From: Thysanoteuthis rhombus
Taxonomy: Eukaryota; Mollusca; Cephalopoda; Oegopsida; Thysanoteuthidae
Direction of reading: 5' to 3'
NCBI GenBank assembly: GCA_963457665.1
Contig: OY735224.1
Location: forward strand, 46,507,311-46,571,310
DNA: 64,000 nucleotides
Shown piece after piece: positions 43,121-57,280 of this stretch. Position numbers and translations under genes: made by a program. The notes beneath the pieces were generated by a model. The model saw nothing but the letters and a program-made list of their open reading frames with translations. It was not told the DNA's origin and searched no databases. The number at the start of each line of letters is the position of its first letter. Position 1 is the first letter of the stretch.

Positions 43121-44414
43121 GCAATGAATTCAATCCTCACTTGGTGTCCCACACTGGTGGCCTTGTACCATACAAAAATAATTTTAGTAAACATCAATAC
43201 CTCAGATAACTGGCTGAGATAGATCAATATTTCCCAGTGTTTAATCCGTAGCAAAATCAGAATTTCGAATGCTGATTTTCTAGGTATTTGCATTCTTACT
43301 TGGAAGATTGGGGCAAGATGATATTTCTATTCCTGTTCCTCCTCATATGATTTTGTACCAGTCTAAGTTGAGCTTATATCAAGAATAGAGAACTTGATCT
43401 ATTAAGATAATGAATGGTTGATTTAGGGTTAGCGAAGGTTAAATGTTGTATTCTTACGGGTGAATGCTGAAATGGCTATAGTGAGAAGAAGTTGCAAATT
43501 GCAGCTTTAAGGTGGTTATTTTGCCTATTTTACAGATAGATTTGACAAATATGGCCTGTTTGAAAAACATTTGGCTATGAACTTTTTTTGATTGGGCCAT
43601 GTTCAAATTTTGGGCCATTTTGACTTTGTTGCAGTAGTATTTTTAATAAATTTTTATTTTTGGTGTGTACTGCTGTATTGCAATGTTTTATAAACAATTT
43701 TTTGATCCTATTATTCAGCCTTGATTCAACAGTTGCTTTTTATAATCATAACTTAGTTCTAATACAAGATTGGAGTTTAATGACTAATGCAATCAAGTTA
43801 TTCCCTTTGAGTCACACACGATGAAAATAATATCTATTTTATTTTGAAATCTTTCTCTTGATATGGGGACAATGCCCACAAAAAAAATGGATTGTATTAC
43901 AGAAACATGAACCAAGATTTACACCTAAACATTAATAAGCGTTTGTTTTGTTTTGAATTAAATTGAAATTAGAATAATCAAATCATAATAAATCAAAAAC
44001 AATATCATCATTTCCGGGTCTAAGCGATATCACTGGGTGTCAAATAGGATATTTTTTTTAATCTAATTTTATTTGCTGAAGGAATATAAATCATTAATTT
44101 TTCATGACTGCTTATCTAATTTCAGCTCAATTTTAGTTGCTTCTTTTATTTTTTTTTTGACTGACCTGAATGAGAGAAAAATGATTCTAGGGGAATAACC
44201 TTTTTGCTCCAGTCATTGGACCCCAGTTTTTAATGAATACCCACAAGTGTGATACATAGGCTGCAACCATAAAGTTATGATGAAAAAGAGCAAATGAAAA
44301 ATTTAGATGAAGTTGAAAGGTTTTTTGTTTGTTCTTTGATTTATCACTAATAATATACAATACTTTATCTAATAAAAGTAAAAAATGCTTTTAGATTAAA
44401 AAGAATTGCACATT

Positions 44415-44620
44415 TGACCATTTGGAGAAATTTAAAACATGTTTTTGGTCAGGAACATATCCAACTAACTGGCCACCCAGTTCACAAGAAAAAAGGTCTT
44501 TATGGTCATTTTGGAACCACAAATACCCACATCTTGTGCTGGTATTTTTTTTTAGATAATTTAGTTTATTCTGGTACACGTGCGGGCTATGGTGAATCAT
44601 GTATGTGAGGTATGGGTATT
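44415..44620 (+). repeat. repeat R1, deleted copy
   Basis: Contains ccaactaactggccaccca, ggtctttatggtcattttgg and cttgtgctggtatttttt. It ends gggctatggtgaatcatgta. The middle third of the family is deleted. Confidence 0.6.
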
Positions 44621-44929
44621 CTAATCTAAAATCCAAAATAAATAATGATAATAAACAATATTGATTTGGTCAAATAACAGAAATACAATTCAATTCTCAG
44701 AGGTTATTGAAGAAGAATGGATTTGAAATATCAAGATTATCGATCCCTTGAAGCTTATTCTTTACAAGTTAATACAGTGAAAGAATTCATAGATATATTT
44801 GATTTTCTGGCTACTGTTACCTTTCCTGTTTTAACATGGCCACCGCTTCATCAGTTGAGTGGTAACAACTGATTGTTAATTCAAAGTCCTAGAAGCATAT
44901 GACAGGATTTCTCCGAATGGCATTTTTTG

Positions 44930-45030
44930 GTATTAGGGTTAGTGGGTAGGTTAAGTATTAGGATTAATAGGTAGGTTTAGTGTTAGGATTAGTAGTTAAG
45001 TAGGTTAGTGTTAGGTTTAGTGTTAGATGT
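44930..45030. repeat. TTAGTGTTAGGT-type minisatellite
   Basis: Eight or so imperfect units around ggttagt/gttaggattagt. It resembles TTAGGG in part, but units vary and no pure telomere repeat is present. Confidence 0.6.
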
Positions 45031-45216
45031 AGATGCTATAGGCCTACCACACGTAGGAACAGCATTTCCTTTTTCTAGTAAATGAACACGTCCTTCAGTC
45101 ATTTTGAATTTGAAATGTGAAAAAATGTTGAAATTGTTGTCTGCTTCTTTGATTTTGAATTTGCCATCAGCAGCAGCCACAGTCTGGCAGAGGAAAGGTC
45201 GCATCTGCTGAATTTC
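45030..45216 (-). other. possible unrecognised coding exon
   Basis: On the minus strand an acceptor-like aaattcag is followed by an open frame beginning QMRPFLCQTVAAADGKFKIK and continuing to KGNAVPTC. A donor-like GGTAGG follows. Codon use looks more coding-like than nearby shadows, but I recognise no family. It may be chance. Confidence 0.18.
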
Positions 45217-45584
45217 TATGAGATGATTTTTTAAGAAAGAAAAAGCCCCGTCCTTTCATTACTTTCATCATGTATGACTCAAGGGGAATAACTTGTCCAT
45301 AGTTTCAATTGGTGGGTAAGAAATATTCTTATCAGCAAAATTATTTCAACTGTCAGATACTCCTGAAAAATCTTACTCCACATCAATAAATTTTCTTATT
45401 TCTATTCTGTTGAATTCATCTATTTTCCCCAAAATAATGCTATCTCAGACACATGAGAGACACCCCCTGGCTCTCGGAACCCTGGGCAAGTGCCCCTGTT
45501 TCCAGTACTTCAAACCAGTCCTGCTTTTACCTCTAGTCAGTGTTGCCAACTCAAATTTGACTTTTCCACCAAAAAACGCTTCAA

Positions 45585-46090
45585 CAATCGGCTAAATCTT
45601 TTTCACTTTCAAGTAACTTTATGGCTAAATATGTTTTATACTCATCTAAAACCCAATCATCAAATAAAATAACCATATACCAAGACTCCAGGACTAATAC
45701 AATAAATTGAGCATTTACTTTTAATAAACTTTCCAGATTTGTAGTGGATTTGCTCAAGAACGATTTAGTATCTGGTCAAAAATTGATTTATCAATCTTGA
45801 TTAAAAAATAATGAAAATCATAGAAAAATCATTTTTCTCATGTAGTATAATCTGCTGTGAATGACTTTTAAAAAATGGCTAATTTCGGCTAAATTAGCTC
45901 CACTTTCAGCTGTCTTTATAGCTAAAAATATAAAAAATATGTTTTGAGTTAGTTATATAGGTAAATTAAATCGGCGAATTATTTTTCTTACAATACCAGA
46001 TTCTCAACTATCTGCTCTTGCAGTATTTTATCGGCTAAATAAGGGGAAAATCTGTGAGATCTAGCTGGAAAATGGCTGAATTGGCATCCC
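45585..46090. repeat. decayed relatives of the 40.5-kb tandem repeat
   Basis: 'aatcggctaaatctttttca', ctttatggctaaatatg and aaaaatggctaatttcggct recur at irregular spacing. Confidence 0.5.
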
Positions 46091-46744
46091 GTTTCCAGTA
46101 AATTAATTCTAGGGTGCTTGGCGCAGAAATGTAGCCTGGCTAGAGACGACTTTAAAACGGAAGTCGCGAACCGAGTTAACTCCCTTTGCAGAATTGAGCC
46201 TTGCAGAGAGCGTGGAACGAAGAAAGACGAAAACTATACTGAGAAAGTGAGTAGAGATCCGGGGGGAAAAAAGCCCCAAAATCCAAAATTAGGGGCCTAA
46301 AACAATAGACTTTATATTCGGGAGAGAGAATAAAGGACTCTGCATCTTCCTGCCACACCAGAAAGATATCCATCGTCTCCTCACACACTTATTACTGCGA
46401 TCCAAGGCTCCAGTGTACTTCGACGAGAAATGGAAAGTTTTGAAAAAAAGTAACAGAAAGACAAAAATAATAAATCTATTTCGGTATGTCATAACTCAAC
46501 TTTTTTCTTCATCGTTTATTTTTCTTAAATATTTTTTTGTCAAGAAGAAAGAAGGACTCGGATCTTTACTCCTCCCGAAAAAAACAAAACAAAACAACTT
46601 AGAAAAAAAACAAGAAAAAACAACGTTTTTTTTAAATTTAAATTCGACATCATTAATATTTTGTGTCGACTCAGTTGAAAGAAAAATGTATAAAAACATG
46701 TTTTTCACAAAGTTTACCAAGGAACAGTGTGACTAGAAGAAGAA

Positions 46745-47235
46745 AAAAAAACTTGTAAAAATGTCTAAATAATCCAGAGACCAAAACACTACTGAACTTG
46801 ATTGGGGAAAAAAAAAATCTGACAATTCTGGTCAACTTTAAAAAAAAAGATCTGTCACAATTCAAATCAAGAAAACTCTGGAAATTCTGGTCAACTATTG
46901 AAAAGAAAATCAAAAAAATTATATATTACAGGCAAAAAAAATCTGAAAATTCTGGTCAAATAAATGACCCCTCCAAAAAAAATCTGTAAAAATTTCTGAA
47001 AGAAAAAACAAAAACAAAAAAAAACAACTTAAAAACCAAAAAAATATCTGACAATTCTGGTCAAATATTGAAGAAAAAAGATCTTGAAATTCGGGTCTAA
47101 TTAGACCCGTCAAAAAATCCATTAAATAATTTTCAAAAAATTACAACCCTGGTCAGATTAAGTCCTCTCCAAAAAATCTGTCAAAATCTTCAGAAAAAAA
47201 AATAATCTGTCAGTTCTGATCAATTATTTTTTTTT
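46745..47235. repeat. degenerate repeat around ATCTGACAATTCTGGTCAA
   Basis: Words such as 'tctgacaattctggtcaa' recur about every 60-90 bp in A-rich DNA, at 46819, 46886, 46943 and 47047 and in weaker forms after that. It ends about 150 bp before the TFPT start codon. Confidence 0.6.
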
Positions 47236-47385
47236 TAAATCTATCAATTCTGGTCAAATAAAAAAGCAAAACAAATCTGTGAAAGTCTATAAAACCAGGA
47301 GAGGGAACTTCTGAAACTTTTATTTTTAAAAATTCTGGAATTTAAAAAGAAAATCTAAAGAAAAAGCTGAATACCTGAAAAGAAT

Positions 47386-50300
47386 ATGGCAGAAAGTCTG
47401 GAAGCCAAATTAGAAAAATACACCCATGAAAACATCTTTTTACACAAATATTGCATCCTCAAGAAGAAATGTGATGTACTTCAACAGGTAAATAAACAAT
47501 TTAATTAATTATTTTCAAATTAATTGAAAAAAAAACATGAAATATCATTATTGAATGCTTGCTTTGGCAAAATTTTGGTAAGGTGGTCCCAATTGTAAAA
47601 GTTTCACATAATCCTATGTTAAAAACGACGCACAAATAAAATCAATGTAACAATTTGATTCCTTTGAAGTAAAAACAATATAATTCCTGCTTTTCTTTCA
47701 TTAATTCTCTTTCTTTTTATTTGTGCGCCGTTTTCAACGTCGAGTGGGCGAGAGTGTGAAACTAGTTTATAATTTGTAATCGGGACCACCTTCCCTACGT
47801 TGTACCCTGGCTTTTTCTTTTTATGTTGATGCTAAAATATCTAAATCGACATTTGCTCTTTTCTTCTTCGACTAAAAAGAATGAAAGAAAAAAAAACGAT
47901 ATGTTGGAACGGCAATCCTTCGTTTTGTGACCGAGAAAAATAAAAACCATTCTTGAAATCGACTACGGATGCACGAAAGGGGCAAAAACTCTTCCGTTAC
48001 ATAGCAGCGGGTGATACTCGGAGATATAACAAAATGGTTCATGTTTTCGGTTGGAAAATTCATGTAATAATAACTTTTGTTGTGTTTTTTGTTTGTTTTG
48101 TTTTTTTTCATTGATTTTCCACACACTCGCTCACTCGATGTTAGGAACGGCGAACTAAATTCCAGCGTCGTTTATAACATCGAGTGTGTGGAACTTGATT
48201 TCCAAACGTTATTTGATACGATTCAGTCATTTGTTCGGTTTGAGTTACGTTTCTTTGTTTTTTGTCCTATTGTGCATCCATAGTCGATCTTGACAATGTT
48301 GGAGATGTTTGTATACCCAAAACGAAAGATAGAAAAAGAGAGTGTACATTATTTAAATATTCGTTGAGGATACGAAAGGAAAGGATGGGTTAAAAAAATA
48401 ATCTTTTTTTAATCTTTATTTAATGAATTTAACTGACATGAATGAAACTATGAGTAAAGAAAAAAATGTTTACGTTTAGATACATATTTTCTTGATAATT
48501 CTAGGTGTTTTTTTTCAAATTATTCAATTAGGATAGGATTTATTATTTCCCAATTATTTAACGGTGTTATTTTGTCTCCATACTTTCACCCCACTACCCC
48601 TACTTCCGTTAAGATGGCGGAAAGTATCTGCCCACTTATCATATAAAACTATATCGTAAAGAGAACCCCCGTCGTTAAAACCTGAGAAAAACCTTTTTTT
48701 AAATGCTAATAAATTTCTGGGAGGATCTAGGTCTAATGGATTGGAAGCACCAAAAATTTGAAGAAAAATATTTTGTTCTAGAACTATTGGTTGTGTGAAA
48801 AAGCCATTAATTCATATGAGGACTTTTTTTCTTTATTTTTTCTTTCGGCATCCCCAGACCCCCTCCCAACCCCCCAAAATAATTAGAATGGTACATCAGT
48901 CTGAGTCGTCAGAGGTTGTGGAGTGTAGGAGAGAGAGAGAGAAAGGTGTGCACTGCCTCTATAATGGCTTGTTGCAAAGCAGAAGCTCGGCACTATTTTC
49001 ATGTTTCTTCTCTCTTTGAAGTGGCTTAGAGTTAGCTTTTGAAAAACAAGGACAACCAGTATTAGAATTCTCTCAGATCAGTGGTTCTCAACCTTTTAGG
49101 CATCACCCACTTACTTTCACATGGAAAACTTTTCCAACTCCCAGCTGCATAGTAAATATTGAAAAAGATACCAAAAAAGTCAACTCTTGAGAAAATAATA
49201 AAGAAAGGCTTTTGCTGTTTCTTTAATGAAAGTAATTTTAGCTTGTAAAAATGAATGTTCGGCATGCACATACCGTTCTTAGATAACATCAACGCAGTCC
49301 CTGCCCTGCGTCTAGTACCCAAAATCCTACGTCGCTCACCGTTTTCTACTCAATTGTTCAGCGCCCACCCAAGAATTGAAATCGCCCAACAGTGGGTGAT
49401 ATTGCCCAGGTTGAGAAACCCTGTATTAGATAATTTTTTTTTTTTTTTTTTTTTTTTTAAAGAAGCTAAAAATATTTTTACAGAGGAAGTGTCTATTATT
49501 CCAAATGGTGGGTAGGAGATCATTAAAATTGTTGCCCTAAAGTAGAAGAGTCAATGGTTACAGATAGTGAACCAAGAAAATCGCACTGTTCATAGATTTT
49601 AAATTAATACAAAAATAAGAATGATATGATAAGATGGGCACATACTTTTCGCCATCTTACCAGAAGTACAGATAGTGGGGTAAAATTTTGTAAAAAAAAA
49701 AAAAAATAAATACATACCCAAGTCATTTTTTATGAAACAAAAGTTACAACAATGGAAGTAAAACAGTTTTATTGTCATAACTTGAAGTGATTTGCAACTG
49801 AGGCAGGTGCGTTTCTACAAAAAATGGCAAGCACTGAGGTGGTGCCCCTATCCGAAACATCTGAAATGGTGACACCTGTCTTTCGAATAACTTGTCCATT
49901 ACATCAACTTGAAAACATAATTCGAGCACGTTAATCTTTGATTAACAAATTATGGCACCACATGGAAATTATGATTGTCTCTTCCTTACTCCCCCTGATG
50001 CGAATTGGTAACAGGGATGACAAACCTTTTCTGAGAGGGTGTGCCCCCATTGACAATGATTTTATCAAAAAATCCCTTCACACACCCTCGAGAATTTTTG
50101 TGTAGAAAATTATCATTTTTAGTTCATTTGTATCTTACAAAATATCCTAGCTTCAAAGTGTTCTTAGAGATATCTGTTTTGGCCAGAGCTTGCCAAAGAG
50201 GTCGATGGAACTATCCAGGGTGTTGATGAATGCCTAGGAGTCAATAAATGCCAGCAGCGGTCTACCAAGCTTATATTTGTATGAGAAATAAAAAATAAAT

Positions 50301-53300
50301 AAAATACAACTTGCTATCATTGATGCAAATATAATAATATATTAAAGATTCGGTACATATAAGTATGTGGTTTTGGTACGTTTGTTGAATTTTTTTTTTT
50401 TTTTTGGTAGCCCTGCTTGTGGGACAATAAAATATGATGGATTCCATGAAGGAGTCGATGGTCAGAAAAGTTTGGCAACCCCTGGTTCAGACAATCAATA
50501 ACTGTGGTGACTACTGATAAATCGAAGGTTATTATATATCCAGCATGCCAATAAAATGCTTCCACATACCATAGGTTCTCCACCCCTGGAATATGATGTA
50601 CTCCAAGTCAGTTTTTTAACTTAGCACAGCAAGATCACAGAGTCTGCCTCGACACATTGAGGCTCTAAAAATTCAAAGGTACATTGGTATCTTTCTTAAC
50701 GAGGACAATCCATTCCATAAAATGTCTCATTCAATGAAAATTCAAGTGAATAATTAACTCAATGGGATTTCTGTAATTTGTTCAATGTAAAAATATCAAA
50801 CCCCTAAAACCTTAATTAATAACTTTGTAAATAATGTACTAATTACCTTCTAAATAATATATAAATTCAAAATAAACCTGTAAATAATGTAATGAATAAA
50901 TACATAAATAATCTTGTTATTATTCAGCAGATGTCCGCCTGAAAATAAGCGCCTAGATACCAGATATAAATTTGGATAATGGTAAATGAAATTTAGATGA
51001 CTCTGGATAATTTTATGAAATTTCATAGTTTTTCCTTTCTCACAAACTGAAAATATTTCACTGAGAGAATTTGGTGGGGGGGTGGGGACTGACATTGTGA
51101 AATTTTGTTATAAGAGTCCTCTGCTATGATAGGCACCACTGTATTTAGTTTTAACTTGCTGAATGAATCTTTCCTAACTGGCGATGGAAACTCCTCTAGA
51201 TAGTAATGAGAAGATTTGGGAAGATACACTCATCTCCATTCATCTGATGAAGATTCTTTTTCTCACAATCTGAGGATGGCCTGTCTGACTTCAATACAAA
51301 CTGTTCAGTGGCGCCCCCCCTTCAAGTGGCGCCCTGGGCACATACCATAACTACCATACCTCACGTACGCCACTGTCTGCATGTCCTGACCTTTGAGTTG
51401 AGTTCGGTCTCATGGTTTGTTAAAAGCAACAAAAAAGTCAAATCTATAACTACAGGGAAATATTTGCCATAGCCGAGAAAAGCTATGAAAATCTTCTCAT
51501 TTCTTTTTAAATTTTTTTTTTCCAAAGTCCTTTCAGCGTGAGAGAGGTTTCAGGACAGAATTGTTCGCTACATAGTTATTTGTTTTTTTTTTTTAAATTT
51601 TAAAACGGTCAAACCATTGCAATAAAAACAGGTCTGGCTGGTCACTCAATAGTAACCACCATGTTACCAACAATTACAAAAAAGTTAAAAAAGAGATGAT
51701 TTATGAAAAAGTTACATCTCTCACTTTTACTAGGCAGTGATCACTCAGAAAGTCTGAATTTTCAAAAGAAAACAAGCGTGACTGTTGGCACAAACTGAGA
51801 ATCAATTTAGCATGAATTTACATTGCAAATTGAACCCATACACTAAAACCCTAAACTAGAATTTTCAAAAAAACAAAAATAAGTTTTTGTAGACATAATG
51901 TGTAAGTGTTGGAATTTTTGGCCATCTAGCTCCTTTGGTACAGCCTATACACATGATAGGTGAATAGACAGCCAGATGAATTAGAAAACTGAAGAAATCT
52001 ATTTTGACAGTTTCAAATGCAGTTCACTTTAGTTAACTAAAAAGGAAAAAATATTTTTGTTTATTCATTTGTGCTGTCTCTCTATTAGAACCATAAAAAA
52101 ATTTCCAAGAATCTGTTGGTTTTCAGAAAAAAGAAAAATCTTAGGTTTTACAAGGGGGTTCTATTTACAGAGTAACTGTAATGGTAAACAGGACCATTAC
52201 TTTCAGTCTGTTGTAATGAAGTGAGGCTTCGAAGTATGTTGTTACTTTCTTTGCTAGGCTTCTTTGATATTTTAATGGCAATTAGATATTGTGTTGGTTG
52301 TCAAAGAGAAAAACACAAGTGATTGAATATAGATATATGTAGAAAAATCTCAGCTGAAAGAAAAATTCCTGGACTTTTCCCAGAATGCAATCAATTCTTC
52401 CTCATTCAGCTATGATGCAGGGAAGAGTAACGTGTAAAAATTTCCTCAATCTGTTCCAGAATGTGATCAATTCTTCCTTGGCCCATGGCCCACCTTTCCA
52501 CGAAATGTCATTGAAATTCATTGAGAACTTTGAGAGATATTGTGTGGACTAGCAGACTGACAGGCAAACATGAGTTGATACATATACCTCTTCCAACTTT
52601 TTATGGAAAGGTTAATAAACTTGACCTAAATACTTGAAATCAACCCGATTGACTTGGTCTCATATTTCAGACACCTCCTCTTAAAGAATTGGTAGCATTA
52701 ATTACTTTTTACTGCTGTAAAAAATGATTGGGTCTAATGCTGTGTTAGGGGTGATCAATTAAAAAAAATGGAAATGAGGTGGTCGCTGAGTATGTACTTC
52801 TTTCACCTTTTGCTTTGCTGTGATCACAAGAAAAAAGTCTGGATTCTCAACAAAAAAAAATCCCAAAAACCAAGCGGGTACAAATAAAGGATCCATTTAA
52901 CATAAACTCAGATTGCAGATTGAACCCCCACTAAAAACTTAGATGTGGGGGAGGGATTTTTAAAAAAATAAAAAATGTAATAGTAGATAAAATAAGGTGT
53001 ATGTGTTGGAATTTTCAGCTCTCTAGCTTCTTTGATTCATTCTGTACGTGCGATACATACATACATAGCTAGCCAGACTGACTTGAAAACTGTGAAAACC
53101 TAAATCGACAATTTTGGTTTATGGTTTCTAATGAAACCAGTATTGAAAGTCCGATAGGATTTTAAGGAAAATTAGGGACCTTTTTAAACAAATGTTGAAA
53201 TCCTTATCTACTTGAAGTCACTTATAAAGCAATGTCTATTAGATGCAAGTCTCCATTATTCGATTCATGATGAGATATCTGCCAGGTAATTTGCTTTTGA

Positions 53301-54453
53301 TATCAAAAGCTGTTCTGTTCACAAGATGATTTTGTTTGCTGGAATTATTACGCTGTATTAGATTACCTCTTTCTAGTCTAAAAGATCCCCAAAGAGGTTA
53401 ATATTGACTCCCTGGGGTCTGGAGATATTCATCATCATCATCATCGTAGATTCTCATGCCAGGGAGCAAGATACTCTAGGGCAAGCAGCTTGCAAACTGT
53501 GTTCCTCAGAACCAAAGGGTTGTGCAAAACCTTTCCAGGGGCTTCGTGAAACAAGGTGATATTTTCACAATATAAAATTTTCATCTCATAAACGATTCCT
53601 TCACTGCTTTTAAATGGCTATGTTTTATTTCTTCAACATTAACATTACTTTTCATTTAACAAAGCAATTAACATTTTGCCTTCTTAATTAGAAACATCTT
53701 GGTTATTTACGTGACACAGATGCTATTTGCCCAGTAGTTGTTCATATGTCTATTTTCCTCAGTAGGCTTTGTTTTAACTTTTCCATTTGAGTGTGTATTT
53801 TCTATTCAGGTATATACACACCCAGGAAATTCCATAAACAAGGCCAAAACGTAATAGTTAGATACATATGTAAATATGAATTATAAATTGCGTTATGTTA
53901 TATAGAAACTTATTTGAAATGATCTTCATCTTTACATAACTGCTTTCAACCCAAATTCTCATCTTGTTTATTCACGGTCTAATTGTCTCTTTCAACATGA
54001 CAGTCATGTATTTGAGAAATGGACATTTTTGGTTCAACAGAATGAATTGTAAATTGTATTTTATTATATAGAAACTGTCGGACCAAATGTGTCCATTTCT
54101 TAGAGACATAAATGTCGCGTTGAAAGAGACGAATTGACCGAGAATAAACGAGATAAGATTTTGTATTGAAAGCAGTTATTTGGCCCTTTGCGTTACCAGC
54201 GACTGTTCAGCTCAATGGTTAGAGCATCGCTACGTTGAAGCAGCCACCTCATCAGTGACAGGTTCTATTCCTGCAGCAGCCCCATTTTCTTTGTTTTTTT
54301 TACATTGCTTAAATTGAGTGATAAATCGACCGTGAAACAACGGGTGATCATTTCAAATGAATTTCTATGTAACATAACGCAATTTATAATTCATTCTGTC
54401 GGACCAAATATGTCCATTTCTTGAACATATATGTAAATATGTATGCAGAGAAG

Positions 54454-54484
<31 letters not shown>

Positions 54485-56592
54485 GAAGGGGTTCCCTAGG
54501 AAATTTAATCATTGAAAAGGGTTTCCCGAGTGATTAGAATTAAAGGACCATTTCTCTAGTATTATTTGGTCAATGTTTGTCAGTGTTAGCTAAATCAGGT
54601 GAGAATGGGCAGTTTCACAGAAAGTGTTCAATGTTTTGCTCTCCTTCGTCACTCCGAGAAGGAATGAAAATACGCTAGATATTATAAACGACCAACAGAA
54701 TCCTGGTAACATAATAACTGATGAAATATAATTTTCCCAAGTGTATTGCCAGTGCTGCGGCTAAGGCAAACAGAGTACTGTGATCGATCAAACAGTATAC
54801 TCTCACCCACGTAGACTAGGAATCATTCCTTGTATTATATGAGACTTGTATCCATTGCACCTTGAATAATGTACAAGCCTGGTCACCATACTTGGAGAAA
54901 GATTAAAAAAATATTTTAGAAAAAGTTTGGAGACGAGCAATTAAATTAGTGCCATGATTAAAATGTATTTTAGTTATGAGGATTGGTTGGAAGAGTTAAG
55001 TTTAACATTGATAGAAAAAAAAAGGGGGTCACAGAGACTTGATAGCAATGTTCAGGGTTATATGTGATATAAAATTAGTTGGTCCTAATGTATTCTTTAC
55101 CAAAAGAGAGTTTAAGGAACCGAGAGGTCTTGCAATATACATTGGAAGTGACTAAGAGTAGATCAAATATCAGAAAGTTCTTTTTTAGCGACAGAGTGGT
55201 AGGATTATGGAATAGGTTACCGAAATATGTAGTGCTACCAACAAATGAGTTTGAAAAGAATTATACATAGTTTAGTACACCACTGCTAATGATTAATGAT
55301 TAATGACTGGTATTTTTCCCCACATGAAAGGTTTTTATAGAAACGCTTTTCATTTATTTTTTATTTTTATTGATATTCGGACCATCCTCATCTTTGTTGT
55401 TTTTCATACAACGTTTCGGCCGTTGCACTCTACGGCCTTCGTCAGGTATCATCTGGGAGATTTTTGGGAAGTAACGAACCGAAAGGTTGTATGAAAAACA
55501 ACAAAGATGAGGATGGTCCAAATATCAATAAAAATAATAATAATACCTCATCTCAAAAATCCCGAGTGAAACGCTTTTCGTCTGGAAATATTTATGAGTA
55601 TAATTTTAAATAAGCAAGGTATCTGGTGACTTGATTGAAATTTGACTTTTTCAGAACAGTGTCCATCATCAGGGATAATAGGAAAGAAAAAAAACAAATA
55701 TATGTATATATATATATTTGAAAAGCAATGAAAAATTGGTTAACATGACTAGTTTAACCAAGTTCTCCCACTTGCATTGTTTAATGATTGAAAAATTTTG
55801 TCCCCCTCCCAAAAAAAAAAAATATTAGGGAAGAAAGAGATAAGATGGTTTCTCAAAAATTAACGTGGATGTCCTAGTAAGAGCAGAGGTTTGCTGGTGG
55901 AAATTTTTTTTTTTCCAAAATGAATTAGTGGGGGGAGGGTACAGGGCACGACAATTAAGGCACCCGTGGGTAATATTCAAGTCTTGAAAAGGTTGAGGAA
56001 ACTCGTTTGGTTTTAGCCCGATAGTTCTTGTGTAGAACTGTGCAATTTCAAGAATCTCCCCTACGAGTAAAATCATCTCCTCAGAGAAGAACTATTTTGG
56101 TAAGGTTAGTACTGCTAGTTGACAGCGAACACACTTGTTCTGTGGTGCGAAAAGCAGTTACGCAGAAAGATGCTCTGACCTCTCTGGGATATGAATGAGT
56201 CTTTGTGAAGAAAAATGAAAAAAATATGTGACTGTTTTTATCTTTTCTAATACCAACCAAGTCCTGCGGCTTAACTTTATTGAGGCCCCCCCTGACCTTC
56301 CTTATCCTCTTTGTTGAATATAATAAAGTGATGCTGAGTCATGTTAAATAACTTCTATCATTGAACTATGTATAATATACTACATGTTGCTGGACGAAAT
56401 CCTGAAAGCATTACTGATTAAATGTTGGGAGCTTGATTAAGAAAACGAAATATCCGTACCTTGTATAAATGAATCACCATAGCCCATGTATGTAGCCGAA
56501 ATAATCATCCACAATAAAAGATCTTTTATTTAAAATTGTCCCTCAGAAAAAAATACCAGTACAAGATATGGGTGTTGTTGGTTCCAAATGCA

Positions 56593-56669
<77 letters not shown>

Positions 56670-57234
56670 TTTAGTTTATAGATAGTGCCTAATGTTGTAC
56701 TCATGCCAATTTTTAAGGTTGGAGCCCTGAAAATGTGACCAGGAGTTCCTGGAGCCACCAAACACACACACAAGCAAAAAGAGATGAATCTGCTGCCCAC
56801 TTGGCTGGTTGGTCAGGCGGGCCATCTGTGGTGGCTACGCTTTTGATTTGAATATACTTAATCTCACAACACGCAGAGAGATCATTGGCGACACACAGTT
56901 TTGAAAGTAAAAGGATTAGAGACGACTAACACTTGCAGCATTCAGTCTGACTGTACCCCTCCGTCCCCCTCATACTGCCCCCCCCCCGAAAAAAATTTAC
57001 ATTAATTTTTTAGATTATTTCTTCTGCACTCTTCCGGTCTGTTGCCCCTGTCCTTGGATGTGTCTTCGTTCACTTGGGATTTAAAAAGACCGAGGTTGTA
57101 CTCGCCAAGAAACGGAGTTCACTCTGACTCACTTGTGGAGTTGTTTGCCCGAGTAAATTGTGTCTATTCTCACTTACCTTGCACATTCCTGCATGCGCAA
57201 TCCTCAGGTATGCATTTTTAGGTGTGTGAATACG

Positions 57235-57280
<46 letters not shown>

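Noticed and set aside
44930-45030. possible interstitial telomere repeat
   Set aside because: Units vary (gttagt, gttagga, gtaggtt) and no run of TTAGGG is present.
53500-54545. one large hAT element containing the SINE-C pair
   Set aside because: gcttgcaaactgtgttcctc at the left and aagggtttcccgagtg at the right look vaguely hAT-like, but the ends do not match each other.
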